Shown here in pieces: positions 51,413-61,195 of a DNA stretch of 64,000 bases. The translations under genes were made by a program, and so were the position numbers. Positions within the stretch are counted from its first letter, which is position 1. Every line of letters begins with the position of its first letter. The DNA is from Kribbella antiqua. GTDB taxonomy: Bacteria > Actinomycetota > Actinomycetes > Propionibacteriales > Kribbellaceae. The notes beneath the pieces were generated by a model. The model had not been told where the DNA came from, did no database searches, and saw nothing but the letters and a program-made list of their open reading frames with translations. The stretch covers positions 310,001 through 374,000 of the forward strand of contig NZ_SLWR01000001.1 of NCBI RefSeq assembly GCF_004345665.1, written 5' to 3'.

Positions 51413-52423
51413 GTGAGCACTGAGATGACGTTGACCGTGATGGTGGCGATGGCCGAGGACAGCAGGCGCCGAGTGCTGGTGCCTGAGGTGCAGGCCCGGC
51501 TCGAGGCGGTCGCGCACGTACTCGCGGTCGGTCCCGGGACGAGCTTCCTCGACGACGCAGAGGTCCGCGCCGCGTTGCCGGAGGTCGACGTACTGCTCAC
51601 TGGGTGGGGTTGCCCGCGGATCACGCCCGAGGTGCTCGATGCCGCGCCGAAGCTGCAAGCGATCCTGCATGCGGCCGGAACGGTGAAGTCGATCGTCGAC
51701 CCGTCCGCGTTCGACCGCGGCATCCGGGTGTCGTCGGCGGCCGAGGCCAACGCGCTCCCGGTCGCCGAGTTCACCGTCGCGGCGATTGTGCTTGCCGGCA
51801 AGCGGGCGTTCCGGCTGGCCGCGCAGTACCGGCTCGAGCGGCGGAAGGCGGATCCGCATGTGATGCCGGGCAGCTACGGTACGACGGTCGGCCTGCTGGG
51901 CGCGTCGCGGATCGGCCGGATGGTCGCCGAGCGCCTCAAAGGATTCGATCTGCGCGTCCTGATCAGCGACCCATATCTGACCGAGGCCGACGCGGCCGAG
52001 CTCGGCGCCGAACTGGTCGACCTCGACGCGCTGTTCAGCCGCAGCGACATCCTCAGCGTGCACGCGCCGCTGCTGCCGGAAACGACCGGGCTCGTCGACG
52101 CCCGGCTGCTGAGCCTGCTCAAGGACGGCTCGGTCCTGATCAACACCGCCCGCGGCAAGATCATCGACGCCGAGGCGCTGGAGCGTGAGTGCGTGGCCGG
52201 CCGCATCGACGCCGTACTGGATGTCACCGACCCAGAGCCGTTGCCGCCGGACTCGCCCCTCCTCGACCTGCCGAACGTCTTCGTCACCCCCCACGTTGCC
52301 GGTGCCGTCGGCAACGAAATCGCCCGCCTCGGCGAACTCGCTGTCGGCGAGTTAGAACGCCTCGCCACCGGCCAACCCCTCCAGCACGCCATCCACCCGG
52401 CCGAACTCGGGAGACTTGCATGA
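51413..52423 (+). CDS. D-2-hydroxyacid dehydrogenase family protein
   Basis: 336 residues from GTG 51413 (ATG 51425 possible). Rossmann motif GLLGASRIGRMV with GxSxxG in place of GxGxxG. Catalytic Arg in INTARGKIIDAEAL, Glu in VTDPEPLPPDSP, His in VFVTPHVAG. Oxidises or reduces a 2-hydroxyacid with NAD(P). Overlaps the DUF2264 start by four bases, and an operator-like site precedes it, so a sugar-acid pathway is likely. Confidence 0.9.
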   Translation: MSTEMTLTVMVAMAEDSRRRVLVPEVQARLEAVAHVLAVGPGTSFLDDAEVRAALPEVDVLLTGWGCPRITPEVLDAAPKLQAILHAAGTVKSIVDPSAFDRGIRVSSAAEANALPVAEFTVAAIVLAGKRAFRLAAQYRLERRKADPHVMPGSYGTTVGLLGASRIGRMVAERLKGFDLRVLISDPYLTEADAAELGAELVDLDALFSRSDILSVHAPLLPETTGLVDARLLSLLKDGSVLINTARGKIIDAEALERECVAGRIDAVLDVTDPEPLPPDSPLLDLPNVFVTPHVAGAVGNEIARLGELAVGELERLATGQPLQHAIHPAELGRLA

Positions 52424-54327
52424 CCCGCCTCGTCCTGCCTGACACCGATCGTGTTCTCTCCCGTCAGACCGGCTGGTCGCGTGCGCACTGGGAGGCGCTG
52501 GCGGACCACCTGCTGGACTCGCTCGTACCGTACTTCTCCCCCGGTGCGTCGCTAATCGCACTGCCCGGTCGGCCTAGTCGGTCCGGTACGGCGTCGGATC
52601 AGTTGGAGGGTTTTGCACGGTCGTTCATGCTGGCGGCGTTTCGGATCGGTGGGGTGCAGGGGAAGGGGTGCGAGGAGCTGATCGAGCGGTACGCGCGTGG
52701 TGTAGCGAACGGGGCGAATCCGGACCACCCCGAAGCGTGGCTGCGGCTGACCCCTCGCTCTCAGCAGATGGTGGAGGCTGCGGCGATCGCGGTCGCTCTG
52801 CACGAGACCCGCGAGTGGATCTGGGACCGGCTCGACACCCGCGCGCAGGAGCATGTCGCTGAATGGCTGGGCGGCTTCAACGGGTCTACGACGCACGACA
52901 ACAACTGGCGGCTGTTCCAGGTCGTGAGTGAGCAGTTCCTGGCGTCGGTCGGAGCGCCGTACTCGCAGGAGGACATCGAGGGCGGGCTGGACCGGATCGA
53001 GGACTGGTACGTCGGCGACGGGTGGTACTCCGACGGCGACGGCCAGAACTTCGACAACTACATCGGCTGGGCTATGCACCTCTACCCAGGGCTCTGGACG
53101 CGGATGGCCACAGCCACCCCGGGTACGGCGTACGAGGACCGGCTCAAGCTCTATCGGGAGCGGCTGCGGCTGTTCCTGGAGGACGCTGTTCACCTGGTCG
53201 GCAACGACGGCGCTCCTATCTACCAGGGCCGCTCGCTGACCTACCGGATGGCTGCGGCTACGCCGTACTGGATGGGGGCGTTGCTGGATGCCACTCCCCT
53301 GGCGCCCGGGCAGACGCGGCGGCTGTGCTCTGGCATCGCGCGGCACTTCGTACAGCACGGCGTACCGGATGAGCGTGGGCTGCTGACGCTGGGGTGGTAC
53401 GACACGTTCCTGCCGACTACACAGCAGTACTCCGGTCCTGGCTCGCCGTACTGGGCTTCGAAGGGGTTCATCGGGCTGTTGATGCCGCCGGAGCACCCGG
53501 TGTGGACGGACCCGGAGGGCTCTGTCCCGTTGGACGATGCGGACCAGGTACGCGCGATGCCGGCGCCGGGGTGGATCGTGCATGCGAGCCGGCACGACCA
53601 GATCGTGCAGCTGGTGAACCACGGCACGGACCACGCGCCGGTCGCCGAGCCGGAGGGTGTGGAGCCGGACGGCGATGCACATTACAACCGGCTGGCGTAC
53701 GCGAACCACGCTGGTCCGGAGCTGGCCGATCACGCGCCGCGGATCGACAACCTGATCGCACTGGTCGATGCCGACGGGCGGTCGAGTTCACGCGGGCGGA
53801 TCCGGCGGATCGCAGTTGGGTCAAGGACCGCTTCGTCGTGGCACAAGGCATGGCTCGGGTCCGAGGGTCCTTGGCGGATCGAGACGGCGTCGGTCGTGCA
53901 CAGCGGCTGGGAGATCCGGTGTGCGCTGGTGGAGGGGCCGCATGGCGCGCTCGTCCGCAGCGGTGGGTTCGCGGTCGCCGGGGAGTCTTTGCCTGAGGCA
54001 ACTGCTGGTGCGCGTTGGGCGTCGGCGCGGAACGACGACGGGGTGCTGTCGGCGGTGGTCGGATTGCACGGGTACGACGAAGCCGGCGTGCACCGCGGTC
54101 TTGGGGCGAACCCGTTCGGTGTGCACTCTGCTACGCCGTACCTGACTGCTCCGCACGACGGTGATCCGCTGGTGCTGGTGAGCGCCGTACTGCTGACCAG
54201 GGACGCGTTGCGGCCCGAGGCGCTTGCCGAGGGCATCGATGTGTCGGTGGACGGGGCAACGGTCCGGATCGCCTTGCCGGGTGGCGATACGGAGGTCGTC
54301 GTACTGGGATCGAATCGAGCGGGTTAG
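52420..54327 (+). CDS. DUF2264 protein
   Basis: 635 residues, full family length. Helical (alpha/alpha)-barrel-like half with FNGSTTHDNNWRLFQVVSEQ and GWYSDGDGQNFDNYIGWAMH near 150 and 200; beta-rich C-terminal half. Family often lies in polysaccharide or uronate use clusters, and is thought to be a hydrolase or lyase; catalytic residues are not established. ATGA overlap with the dehydrogenase gene gives coupled translation. Confidence 0.88.
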   Translation: MTRLVLPDTDRVLSRQTGWSRAHWEALADHLLDSLVPYFSPGASLIALPGRPSRSGTASDQLEGFARSFMLAAFRIGGVQGKGCEELIERYARGVANGANPDHPEAWLRLTPRSQQMVEAAAIAVALHETREWIWDRLDTRAQEHVAEWLGGFNGSTTHDNNWRLFQVVSEQFLASVGAPYSQEDIEGGLDRIEDWYVGDGWYSDGDGQNFDNYIGWAMHLYPGLWTRMATATPGTAYEDRLKLYRERLRLFLEDAVHLVGNDGAPIYQGRSLTYRMAAATPYWMGALLDATPLAPGQTRRLCSGIARHFVQHGVPDERGLLTLGWYDTFLPTTQQYSGPGSPYWASKGFIGLLMPPEHPVWTDPEGSVPLDDADQVRAMPAPGWIVHASRHDQIVQLVNHGTDHAPVAEPEGVEPDGDAHYNRLAYANHAGPELADHAPRIDNLIALVDADGRSSSRGRIRRIAVGSRTASSWHKAWLGSEGPWRIETASVVHSGWEIRCALVEGPHGALVRSGGFAVAGESLPEATAGARWASARNDDGVLSAVVGLHGYDEAGVHRGLGANPFGVHSATPYLTAPHDGDPLVLVSAVLLTRDALRPEALAEGIDVSVDGATVRIALPGGDTEVVVLGSNRAG

Positions 54328-54378
54328 GCGAGGCTCGCCAAGGGTGAGAAATCCGGTCGGGACCATTAGATTGACGCA

Positions 54379-54909
54379 ATGAGCACGTACGAGAAGCTTC
54401 TGCAAGAACAGATCCGTAACGAATTCACGGCGTCACAACAGTATGTGGCAGTTGCTGTCTGGTACGACGACCAGGACCTGCCGCGGCTGGCGTCGCACTT
54501 CTACAAGCAGGCGCTGGAAGAGCGGGACCACGCGATGATGATGGTCCAGTACCTGCTCGACCGGGACGTCCGGCCGCAGATCCCGGGCGTCGGCGAGGTG
54601 GAGTTCGACTTCAAGTCGCCGCTGGAGCCGCTGGAGCTGGCACTGCAGCAGGAGATCACCGTCACCAAGCAGATCGAGACGCTGGCGCGGACGGCGCGGG
54701 ACGAGAACGACTACATCGGTGAGCAGTTCATGCAGTGGTTCCTGAAGGAGCAGGTCGAGGAGGTCTCCGCGATGACGACGCTCGTCAACGTCGCGAAGCG
54801 GGCCGGCGACAACCTCTTCCACCTCGAAGACTTCCTCGCCCGCGAAGGCGCCGGCGACGCCGGAGCCGAAGACCCCACGGCTCCCCCCATCGCCGGCGGC
54901 AAGGTCTGA
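54379..54909 (+). CDS. Ferritin
   Basis: 176 residues, four-helix bundle. Ferroxidase residues: Glu in QIRNEFTASQQYVAVAVWY, the EERDHAMMM motif, and Glu in QWFLKEQVEEVSAM. Longer C-terminal tail (DAGAEDPTAPPIAGGKV) as in actinobacterial ferritins (BfrB-like). Stores iron in the cytoplasm. Single gene with 51 bases upstream of it. Confidence 0.95.
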   Translation: MSTYEKLLQEQIRNEFTASQQYVAVAVWYDDQDLPRLASHFYKQALEERDHAMMMVQYLLDRDVRPQIPGVGEVEFDFKSPLEPLELALQQEITVTKQIETLARTARDENDYIGEQFMQWFLKEQVEEVSAMTTLVNVAKRAGDNLFHLEDFLAREGAGDAGAEDPTAPPIAGGKV

Positions 54910-54940
54910 ACACCCGAAACAACAGCTGGTTTCCGCAGGT

Positions 54941-56803
54941 TTACCAGCTGCCGCCGCCTCCGCCGCCTCCGCCGCCGCCTGAGGAGCCGCTGCTGAAGCC
55001 GGAGGAGCTGCCGCCGCCGGAGCCGGAGCTGGCTGGGGCGGGTGGTGGGTCGAAGGTGTGGGCGACGGTTGAGCTGAGGGCTCCGGCTGTCCAGCCGGAG
55101 GTGTAGTACGACGGGCCGGTGTACCAGTACGGGTCTTCAGGGATCCGCCCAGCTGCCACCAGCTGGGCGCAGACCTTCTGCCAGCGGTCGGCGAGACCGA
55201 ACGCGATCGCCCACGGCAGGTACTTGCTGAAGATGTCCTCGCCCTCCTCGAACCGGAGCTGATCCGCCTCCGCCGTCGCGAGGTACTTCCGGAACCCGAT
55301 CACCTGATCGGCCACAGCCCGCCCAGCCGGGTTCCGCTGCCCCTTCCCCTTCTTGCCGACCCAGATGCCGAGGGCGACCACCACCGCGATCCCAGGAAGC
55401 AGCACCATGACAATCGGCCCAGGGCTCTTGGTGATCCCGCCGAGCACCCCGGTGGCGATGATGACGAGGACCGTGAGCACGCCAACGCATCCGCAGCCGA
55501 TGCCGCCCGTCGGCTTCCCGATGGCGCTCGGCAGCCGCTGATACCACCCGCGCTGCTTCACCTGATCCTTCAGCGCCTTGAGCATCCCGTCGTGCGCACG
55601 CCGCATCGAGTGATCACCGACCGGCGCCCGCCGCAGCACGATCTCCTCCCCCGGCTGCAGTGACGGGAACAGCCCTGAGAGCAACGCCTGCTCATGCGGC
55701 GCCGTCGCCGCACGCGCGTCCAGCAACACCGCCTTCTGATCGTTGCCGGTGTTGTCGATCCGTACGCCGCGCCGTACCGCCAGGTCGATCAGCGTCGCCG
55801 CCGTCTCCGTCGTCGACACCTTCGAGTCGATCAGCAGACCACCCTCGGCCACCGGGATCTTCGGCGGCGCGAACGCGACCGGGATCTGGTCCTCGTCGAG
55901 GTCGTCCTTGACCGGCTGCGCCGCGACTCCCGTCGGCGGGAACGTGCCCGGCGGCTGACCGGCGAACCGCAGGTCCCGGTTCCCGTTCTTCGAGTACAGC
56001 ACCGCGCCAACAATCGCTGCGACCGTCACCCCACCGGCAGCGGCGAGCCCCGGAACATTCAGCCCGGCCCGCTCCAGCAACGAAGGCGGGTCGACCACGA
56101 TCGGCGCATCGTTGCTGACCACCCCGGCCTTGATCCCGGCAACGATCGTCAACTGCTCACCGGCCGAAAGGTCGGTCGCCGAGAACACGCCCTTCCCGCC
56201 GCTCACCGCCTTCTGCGGGCACGCGGCCGTCGATCCGGCCGGCCCGGCGAAGCACTGCACCTGCTGGACCCCGTCAGGCACGGCGACGTTGACAGTGACC
56301 TGGTCGATCTCCGCGTCCCAGCTCGACCCGGTCGCGTCCCAGTACAGCTCGCTGTGATCCGCGAAATGCCGCAGCGCGCCGCGGACGTCGTACTTGATCG
56401 TGTACGTCGCCTGGTCGCCGACCGTCTCGTCCTCGGAACCGATCTTGATCCGGAGGATCTGGTCGCGCTGAGCGTTCTTCTTGGTCGTCTCAGTGGTGAA
56501 CTGGTCGGGTGCGTCCGGCGACGAGACGGAGATGTTCGAGACGTCGTACTTCTGGTCCTCCGAGTCGTGGTCGGCGTACGGCTCGCGGATGATCAGGTCC
56601 CGGTAGATGCCGTGCCGGCCGTAGCTCGCGAACGCGTACAGGATCGTCTCCTGCACCTTCAGTACGCCGTCCGGCGTGACCGTGTAGTCGATCTTGAAGC
56701 TCTTCACCACGTCGCCGGGGGCGGCCGACGCCGGTACGGCGAAACCGAGGAGGGCCAGTGCGGCGACCAGCATCGTGACGACGGTGAAGAGAGCCCTTCG
56801 CAT
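54941..56803 (-). CDS. DUF2207 membrane protein with glycine-rich tail
   Basis: 620 residues. Signal peptide or N-terminal helix (MLVAALALLGFAVPASAA), extracellular DUF2207 domain with DGVLKVQETILYAFASYGRH, then helices at about 245-265 and 440-490, a cytoplasmic domain and a C-terminal SSGSSGGGGGGGGGGSW tail as in TPM/DUF2207 proteins. Role in envelope or sporulation suspected, unproven. Start ATG 56803. Converges with ferritin (31 bases apart), diverges from the EF-G-like gene. Confidence 0.9.
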   Translation of the reverse strand: MRRALFTVVTMLVAALALLGFAVPASAAPGDVVKSFKIDYTVTPDGVLKVQETILYAFASYGRHGIYRDLIIREPYADHDSEDQKYDVSNISVSSPDAPDQFTTETTKKNAQRDQILRIKIGSEDETVGDQATYTIKYDVRGALRHFADHSELYWDATGSSWDAEIDQVTVNVAVPDGVQQVQCFAGPAGSTAACPQKAVSGGKGVFSATDLSAGEQLTIVAGIKAGVVSNDAPIVVDPPSLLERAGLNVPGLAAAGGVTVAAIVGAVLYSKNGNRDLRFAGQPPGTFPPTGVAAQPVKDDLDEDQIPVAFAPPKIPVAEGGLLIDSKVSTTETAATLIDLAVRRGVRIDNTGNDQKAVLLDARAATAPHEQALLSGLFPSLQPGEEIVLRRAPVGDHSMRRAHDGMLKALKDQVKQRGWYQRLPSAIGKPTGGIGCGCVGVLTVLVIIATGVLGGITKSPGPIVMVLLPGIAVVVALGIWVGKKGKGQRNPAGRAVADQVIGFRKYLATAEADQLRFEEGEDIFSKYLPWAIAFGLADRWQKVCAQLVAAGRIPEDPYWYTGPSYYTSGWTAGALSSTVAHTFDPPPAPASSGSGGGSSSGFSSGSSGGGGGGGGGGSW

Positions 56804-56953
56804 GTCGTGACAGTAACTGGAAGAGGGGGCCGAGCGGCGGTACGACGGGCTGGGCGGACGCTGACGCCTCAGCGGATTCTGAGAACACGCGGTCCGAAGA
56901 CTCTTGTGCTGAGTGGCCGTTGGGGGAATCGTGGGTGGACCAGGAGGAACGTC

Positions 56954-59086
56954 ATGGCAGACAAGACGAACACTTCCCAGGGCACCGGAGCCGCCCCCGC
57001 TGTGGACAGCCCGGCCGCCATTCGCAACGTGGTGCTCGTCGGCCCGTCCGGTGCCGGCAAGACCACTCTCGTCGAGGCCCTGCTGGTGGCCTCCGGGGTC
57101 CTGACCAGACCCGGCACCGTCCTGGACGGAACCACTGTGTGCGACTTCGACGACGCCGAGATCCGGCAGCAGCGGTCGGTCGGGCTCTCGCTGGCCTCGC
57201 TGCCGCACGACGGCGTCAAGGTGAACCTGATCGACACGCCCGGGTACGCCGATTTCGTCGGCGAACTGCGGGCCGGACTGCGGGCAGCCGACTGCGCGCT
57301 GTTCGTGATCTCGGCGAGCGAGGGCGTCGACGAGCCGACCAAGGCGTTGTGGCACGAGTGCGACCAGGTCGGGATGCCGCGGGCCGTCGTGATCACCAAA
57401 CTCGACCACGCCCGGGCGAACTACCAGAACGCGCTCGCCACCGCGCAGGCCGCGTTCGGCGACAAGGTGCTGCCGCTCTACCTGCCCGCTGGTGACGGGC
57501 TGATCGGGCTGCTCTCCCAGTCGTACTACGCCTACTCCGGCGGCAAACGGTCGACCTCGGAACCGGACCCGTCGTACGCGGACCAGATCGAGGAGCTTCG
57601 CGGCTCGCTGATCGAAGGCATCATCGAGGAGTCCGAGGACGAGTCGCTGATGGACCGGTACCTCGGCGGCGAGGACATCGACCAGAAGGTGCTGATCGAC
57701 GACCTCGAACGCGCGGTCGCCCGCGGCTCCTTCTTCCCGGTCCTGCCGATCTGCAGTGGTACGGGCGTCGGCACCTTCGAACTGCTCGAGGTCGCGACCA
57801 GCGGCTTCCCGGCGCCACCCGAGCACAGCATCCCCGAGGTGTTCTCGCCCCACGGCGTACCGCGGAAGGGAATCACCTGCGACCCGAGTGGGCCGCTGCT
57901 CGCAGAGGTGGTGAAGACGACGTCGGACCCGTACGTCGGCAGGGTCAGCCTGGTCCGGGTGTTCTCCGGCACCATCAGGCCCGACGCGACGGTTCACGTG
58001 TCGGGCCATTTCACGTCCTTCTTCGGTGAATCGCAGACCCACGCCGACCACGACGAGGACGAGCGGATCGGCACGCTGTCGTTCCCGCTGGGCAAGCATC
58101 AGCGGCCGGCCGGCGAGGTGATCGCCGGTGATCTGTGCGCGATCGGACGGCTCACCCGGGCCGAGACCGGCGACACACTGTCGGACAAGGCGGATCCGCT
58201 GTTGCTGAAGCCGTGGGACATGCCCGAGCCGCTGCTGCCGATCGCCGTACAGGCGCATGCCAAGACGGACGAGGACAAGCTGAGCGGCGGGTTGCAGCGG
58301 TTGGCGGCCGAGGACCCGACGCTGCGGATCGAGCAGAACCCGGAGACGCACCAGATCGTGCTGTGGTGCATGGGCGAGGCGCACTCGGACGTCGTACTCG
58401 ACGCACTTTCGAACCGGTACGGCGTCACCGTCGACACGGTGGAGCTACGGGTGCCATTGCGGGAGACGTTCGGCGGGAAGGCCAAGGGGCACGGGCGGCA
58501 TGTGAAGCAGTCCGGTGGACACGGGCAGTACGCCGTCTGCGACATCGAGGTGGAGCCGTTGCCGGAAGGGGACTTCGAGTTCGTCGACAAGGTGGTCGGC
58601 GGGGCGGTGCCGCGGCAGTTCATTCCGAGCGTCGAAAAAGGCGTGCGGGCGCAGATGGAGAAGGGCGTCGCGGCCGGCTATCCAGTGGTGAACATCCGCG
58701 TCACCCTGCTCGACGGAAAGGCGCACAGCGTCGACTCGTCGGACATGGCGTTCCAGATGGCTGGTGGGCTCGCGTTGAGGGAGGCTGCTGCGGCGACGAA
58801 GGTCAGTCTGCTCGAACCGGTCGATCTGGTCTCGGTACTCGTACCGGACGACCTGGTCGGTGCGGTGATGAGCGATCTTTCCGGGCGGCGTGGGCGGTTG
58901 CTCGGGACGGACAAGGTGGGCGACGACCGGACGCTGGTGAAGGCCGAGGTGCCGCAGGTGGAGATCACCCGGTACTCGATCGACCTCCGGTCCCTCTCGC
59001 ATGGGTCCGCGTCGTTCACCCGCTCGTTCGCGCGCTACGAACCGATGCCCGAGTCGGCCGCAACCAAGGTGAAGGCGTCTAGCTGA
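56954..59086 (+). CDS. EF-G-like translational GTPase
   Basis: 710 residues from ATG 56954 (AGGAGG upstream). G-domain: GPSGAGKTTLVEALL, DTPGYADF, and ITKLDHA in place of NKxD. EF-G domains II-V follow, with GHGRHVKQSGGHGQYAVCDI in domain IV and YEPMPESAATKVKAS at the end. The switch I threonine region differs (SVGLSLASL in place of RGITI), as in the EF-G-like subgroup of actinobacteria and FusA2. Not the main elongation factor since no rpsL/tuf neighbours. 3' end overlaps the AAA gene by eight bases. Confidence 0.9.
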   Translation: MADKTNTSQGTGAAPAVDSPAAIRNVVLVGPSGAGKTTLVEALLVASGVLTRPGTVLDGTTVCDFDDAEIRQQRSVGLSLASLPHDGVKVNLIDTPGYADFVGELRAGLRAADCALFVISASEGVDEPTKALWHECDQVGMPRAVVITKLDHARANYQNALATAQAAFGDKVLPLYLPAGDGLIGLLSQSYYAYSGGKRSTSEPDPSYADQIEELRGSLIEGIIEESEDESLMDRYLGGEDIDQKVLIDDLERAVARGSFFPVLPICSGTGVGTFELLEVATSGFPAPPEHSIPEVFSPHGVPRKGITCDPSGPLLAEVVKTTSDPYVGRVSLVRVFSGTIRPDATVHVSGHFTSFFGESQTHADHDEDERIGTLSFPLGKHQRPAGEVIAGDLCAIGRLTRAETGDTLSDKADPLLLKPWDMPEPLLPIAVQAHAKTDEDKLSGGLQRLAAEDPTLRIEQNPETHQIVLWCMGEAHSDVVLDALSNRYGVTVDTVELRVPLRETFGGKAKGHGRHVKQSGGHGQYAVCDIEVEPLPEGDFEFVDKVVGGAVPRQFIPSVEKGVRAQMEKGVAAGYPVVNIRVTLLDGKAHSVDSSDMAFQMAGGLALREAAAATKVSLLEPVDLVSVLVPDDLVGAVMSDLSGRRGRLLGTDKVGDDRTLVKAEVPQVEITRYSIDLRSLSHGSASFTRSFARYEPMPESAATKVKASS

Positions 59087-60323
59087 GGCGACGACGGACG
59101 TCGCGGCTGCGCAGGTAGGCCGCGACGTCGTCGTACCGTTCGCTCTGGTTGGCGAACTCGATGTACGACCGGACGCGGTGCAGCCAGTCGAGGGTCGACG
59201 GCTTCACCGTGGGCAGCGCCGCGGTGAGGTGCCGCATCGACAGCGGCGGCTCGCCACCGCTGGTGAGCGCCTCGTCGATCACCCGGTCGACGCCGCGCTC
59301 GACCAGCGCACGCAGATCCGCGCCGCTGAACATCGGCGTCTGCGCGGCGAGCGCCTTCAGCTCGAGTCCGTCGGCCGGCACGTCCTTGATCAGCACCGAC
59401 AGGATGTCGGCACGCGCCGGCTCGTCCGGCGGCGGCACGAAGATCACCCGGTCGAATCGGCCCGGCCGCAGCATCGCCTCGTCCACGTCCCACGGCGCGT
59501 TGGTCGCGGCGAGGACGAGCAGGCCCTCGTTCTCGGAGCCGATCGCGTCGAGCTCCTGCAGCAGTACGTCGACCAGCCGGCGAGCCTCGGAACCACCGTG
59601 CTTGTGTCGCGCGAAGGCCAAGGCGTCCAGCTCGTCGAGGAACAGTACGCACGGGGCGTTCGCACGAGCGCGCTCGAAGGCGGCATGCAGGTTGCGCTCG
59701 GAGACGCCGAGGTACGGGTCCATCACGTCCTCGATCCGGACGTTGATGAACGGCAGCCCGCACTCCCCCGCGGTCGCCCGCGCCAGCAGCGTCTTTCCAC
59801 AACCCGGCGGCCCGTAGAGCATCACGCCGCCGCCGGACTTCCGCCCGTACTTCTCGTACAGCTCCGGGCGGCTGAGCGGCAGGATCACCATCCGGTGGAT
59901 GACCCGCTTGATGTCCTCCATCCCGCCGACCTGGTCGAAGGTCGTGGTCTCCTTCGGCGCCTCCACGTCGTACGGCGTCTCGGCCTCGGGCCCGAGCTTG
60001 ATCTTGACCCCGCTACGCTCGGTGATCATCTCGTCGACCAGCTGCTGCAGCCGCCCGGTCCCCTCGACGACGCCCTTCTGCCGGGCCGCCTCGAGCAGGT
60101 TCCGCAGCAGCGCGAGGCGTCCATTGGCCGCGGCCAACTCGCCAACCGGCACGAACTGGTCGTCAGGCAATCCCTGCTGATCGAGGAGTACGACGTACTG
60201 GTCGAGGGCCGGCTCGATGTCGCCCGCGGTGACCAGCGACTCGGCCAGGACGAGCCTGAGCAAGACATCGTCCGGGTTGGCCTCAACTGCCTTCCGCAGG
60301 GCCGCGATGCGATCGTTGCTCAT
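59079..60323 (-). CDS. AAA ATPase with helical N-terminal domain
   Basis: 414 residues. N-terminal TPR-like region 1-90 (NPDDVLLRLVLAESLVTAGD), then one AAA domain: Walker A YGPPGCGKTLLARA, Walker B VLFLDELDALA, sensor and arginine finger in ATNAPWDVDEAMLRPGRFDR. CDC48/FtsH-type single-ring unfoldase without protease. Start overlaps the TPR gene stop by four bases. Its partner substrates are unknown. Confidence 0.9.
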   Translation of the reverse strand: MSNDRIAALRKAVEANPDDVLLRLVLAESLVTAGDIEPALDQYVVLLDQQGLPDDQFVPVGELAAANGRLALLRNLLEAARQKGVVEGTGRLQQLVDEMITERSGVKIKLGPEAETPYDVEAPKETTTFDQVGGMEDIKRVIHRMVILPLSRPELYEKYGRKSGGGVMLYGPPGCGKTLLARATAGECGLPFINVRIEDVMDPYLGVSERNLHAAFERARANAPCVLFLDELDALAFARHKHGGSEARRLVDVLLQELDAIGSENEGLLVLAATNAPWDVDEAMLRPGRFDRVIFVPPPDEPARADILSVLIKDVPADGLELKALAAQTPMFSGADLRALVERGVDRVIDEALTSGGEPPLSMRHLTAALPTVKPSTLDWLHRVRSYIEFANQSERYDDVAAYLRSRDVRRRLS

Positions 60324-61195
60324 GCTCCCCACTTCCTGTTGATCCAGCGGCGTACCAAGGGCGGGGCCACCCACGAGTAGACGCAGAAGCCGAACCAGCC
60401 GATCGCGACGACGAAGGACAGCGGCGCCAGACCGGCGGCGCGGAGTCCATAGATGACCGCGACCGCGCCGATCCAGACGACCAGCGGATTGACGCGCTGG
60501 AACGGGCGGAGCGGGCGCATCAGCGGGTGGTTGATCAGCTTCGCCTCGCGGGCCGCCGCGCGCAGGTCCGCGTCGCCGGGCTGGGACGCGGCGGCCGAGG
60601 CGAGCGAGTTGTAGCCGGCGCGGGCGTCGCCGGTGAGCATCGACGCCGTACCGTGCAGGGCTCGGGCTCCGGGATCCTCGGGGTCGTGCGACAGCGCCTC
60701 GGTGCTGTGGCGGTGCATGTCCCGGTCCTTGCCGAGGGCGAACGCGACCTGGGCTCGGGCGGCTGAGACTGCGGCGCTCTCTGGCGCTTGGGAGGCGGCG
60801 CGTTCGACCAATGCGTTCGCCTTCTGTGCTTGGCCGGCGGCGAGGCACACCTGGGCGTAGCCGATCAGGAGGTCGGGATCGTTCGGGTCGAGGCTGAGGC
60901 CCTGCAGGAACGCGGCCTCGGCTTCCGGCAGGCGCCCTTCCGCGCGGAGCGACGACCCGAGCATGTGCAGCATCGGAAGGAACGGGCCGTGCTGCGCGAG
61001 TCCGTCCCGCAGTACGTCGATGGCCTCGCCGTTGCGGTCCAGCGCGTGCAGTGCGGCTCCACGGAACAGGTACGCACGGTAGTCGACGGCCGCGTCGCCC
61101 CAGAGGCCCTGGAGTTCGTCGAGGGTGCGTTCGGGGCGGCCGATCTGGAGCCAGTGACCGGCCATCTGGAGGCGGGACTCGGTTGGTTCGTTCAC
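60320..61195 (-). CDS. TPR protein with C-terminal membrane helices
   Basis: 291 residues from GTG 61195. Six or so TPR repeats (residues 8-215), e.g. RAYLFRGAALHALDRNGEAI and EAAFLQGLSLDPNDPDLLIG, then two transmembrane helices at about 235-280 (VWIGAVAVIYGLRAAGLAPL). Coupled by overlaps to the AAA ATPase downstream and membrane protein upstream, so the three probably form one complex. Confidence 0.85.
   Translation of the reverse strand: MNEPTESRLQMAGHWLQIGRPERTLDELQGLWGDAAVDYRAYLFRGAALHALDRNGEAIDVLRDGLAQHGPFLPMLHMLGSSLRAEGRLPEAEAAFLQGLSLDPNDPDLLIGYAQVCLAAGQAQKANALVERAASQAPESAAVSAARAQVAFALGKDRDMHRHSTEALSHDPEDPGARALHGTASMLTGDARAGYNSLASAAASQPGDADLRAAAREAKLINHPLMRPLRPFQRVNPLVVWIGAVAVIYGLRAAGLAPLSFVVAIGWFGFCVYSWVAPPLVRRWINRKWGA

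Noticed and set aside
54941..58384. A 1147-codon minus-strand gene
   Set aside because: The part beyond 56803 is antisense to the EF-G-like gene; the signal peptide at 56803 marks the true start of the DUF2207 protein.
55694..59086. A single 1130-codon plus-strand gene
   Set aside because: Its first 420 codons are the antisense of the DUF2207 gene with Arg/Asp-rich shadow composition; the EF-G-like protein starts at ATG 56954 after AGGAGG.
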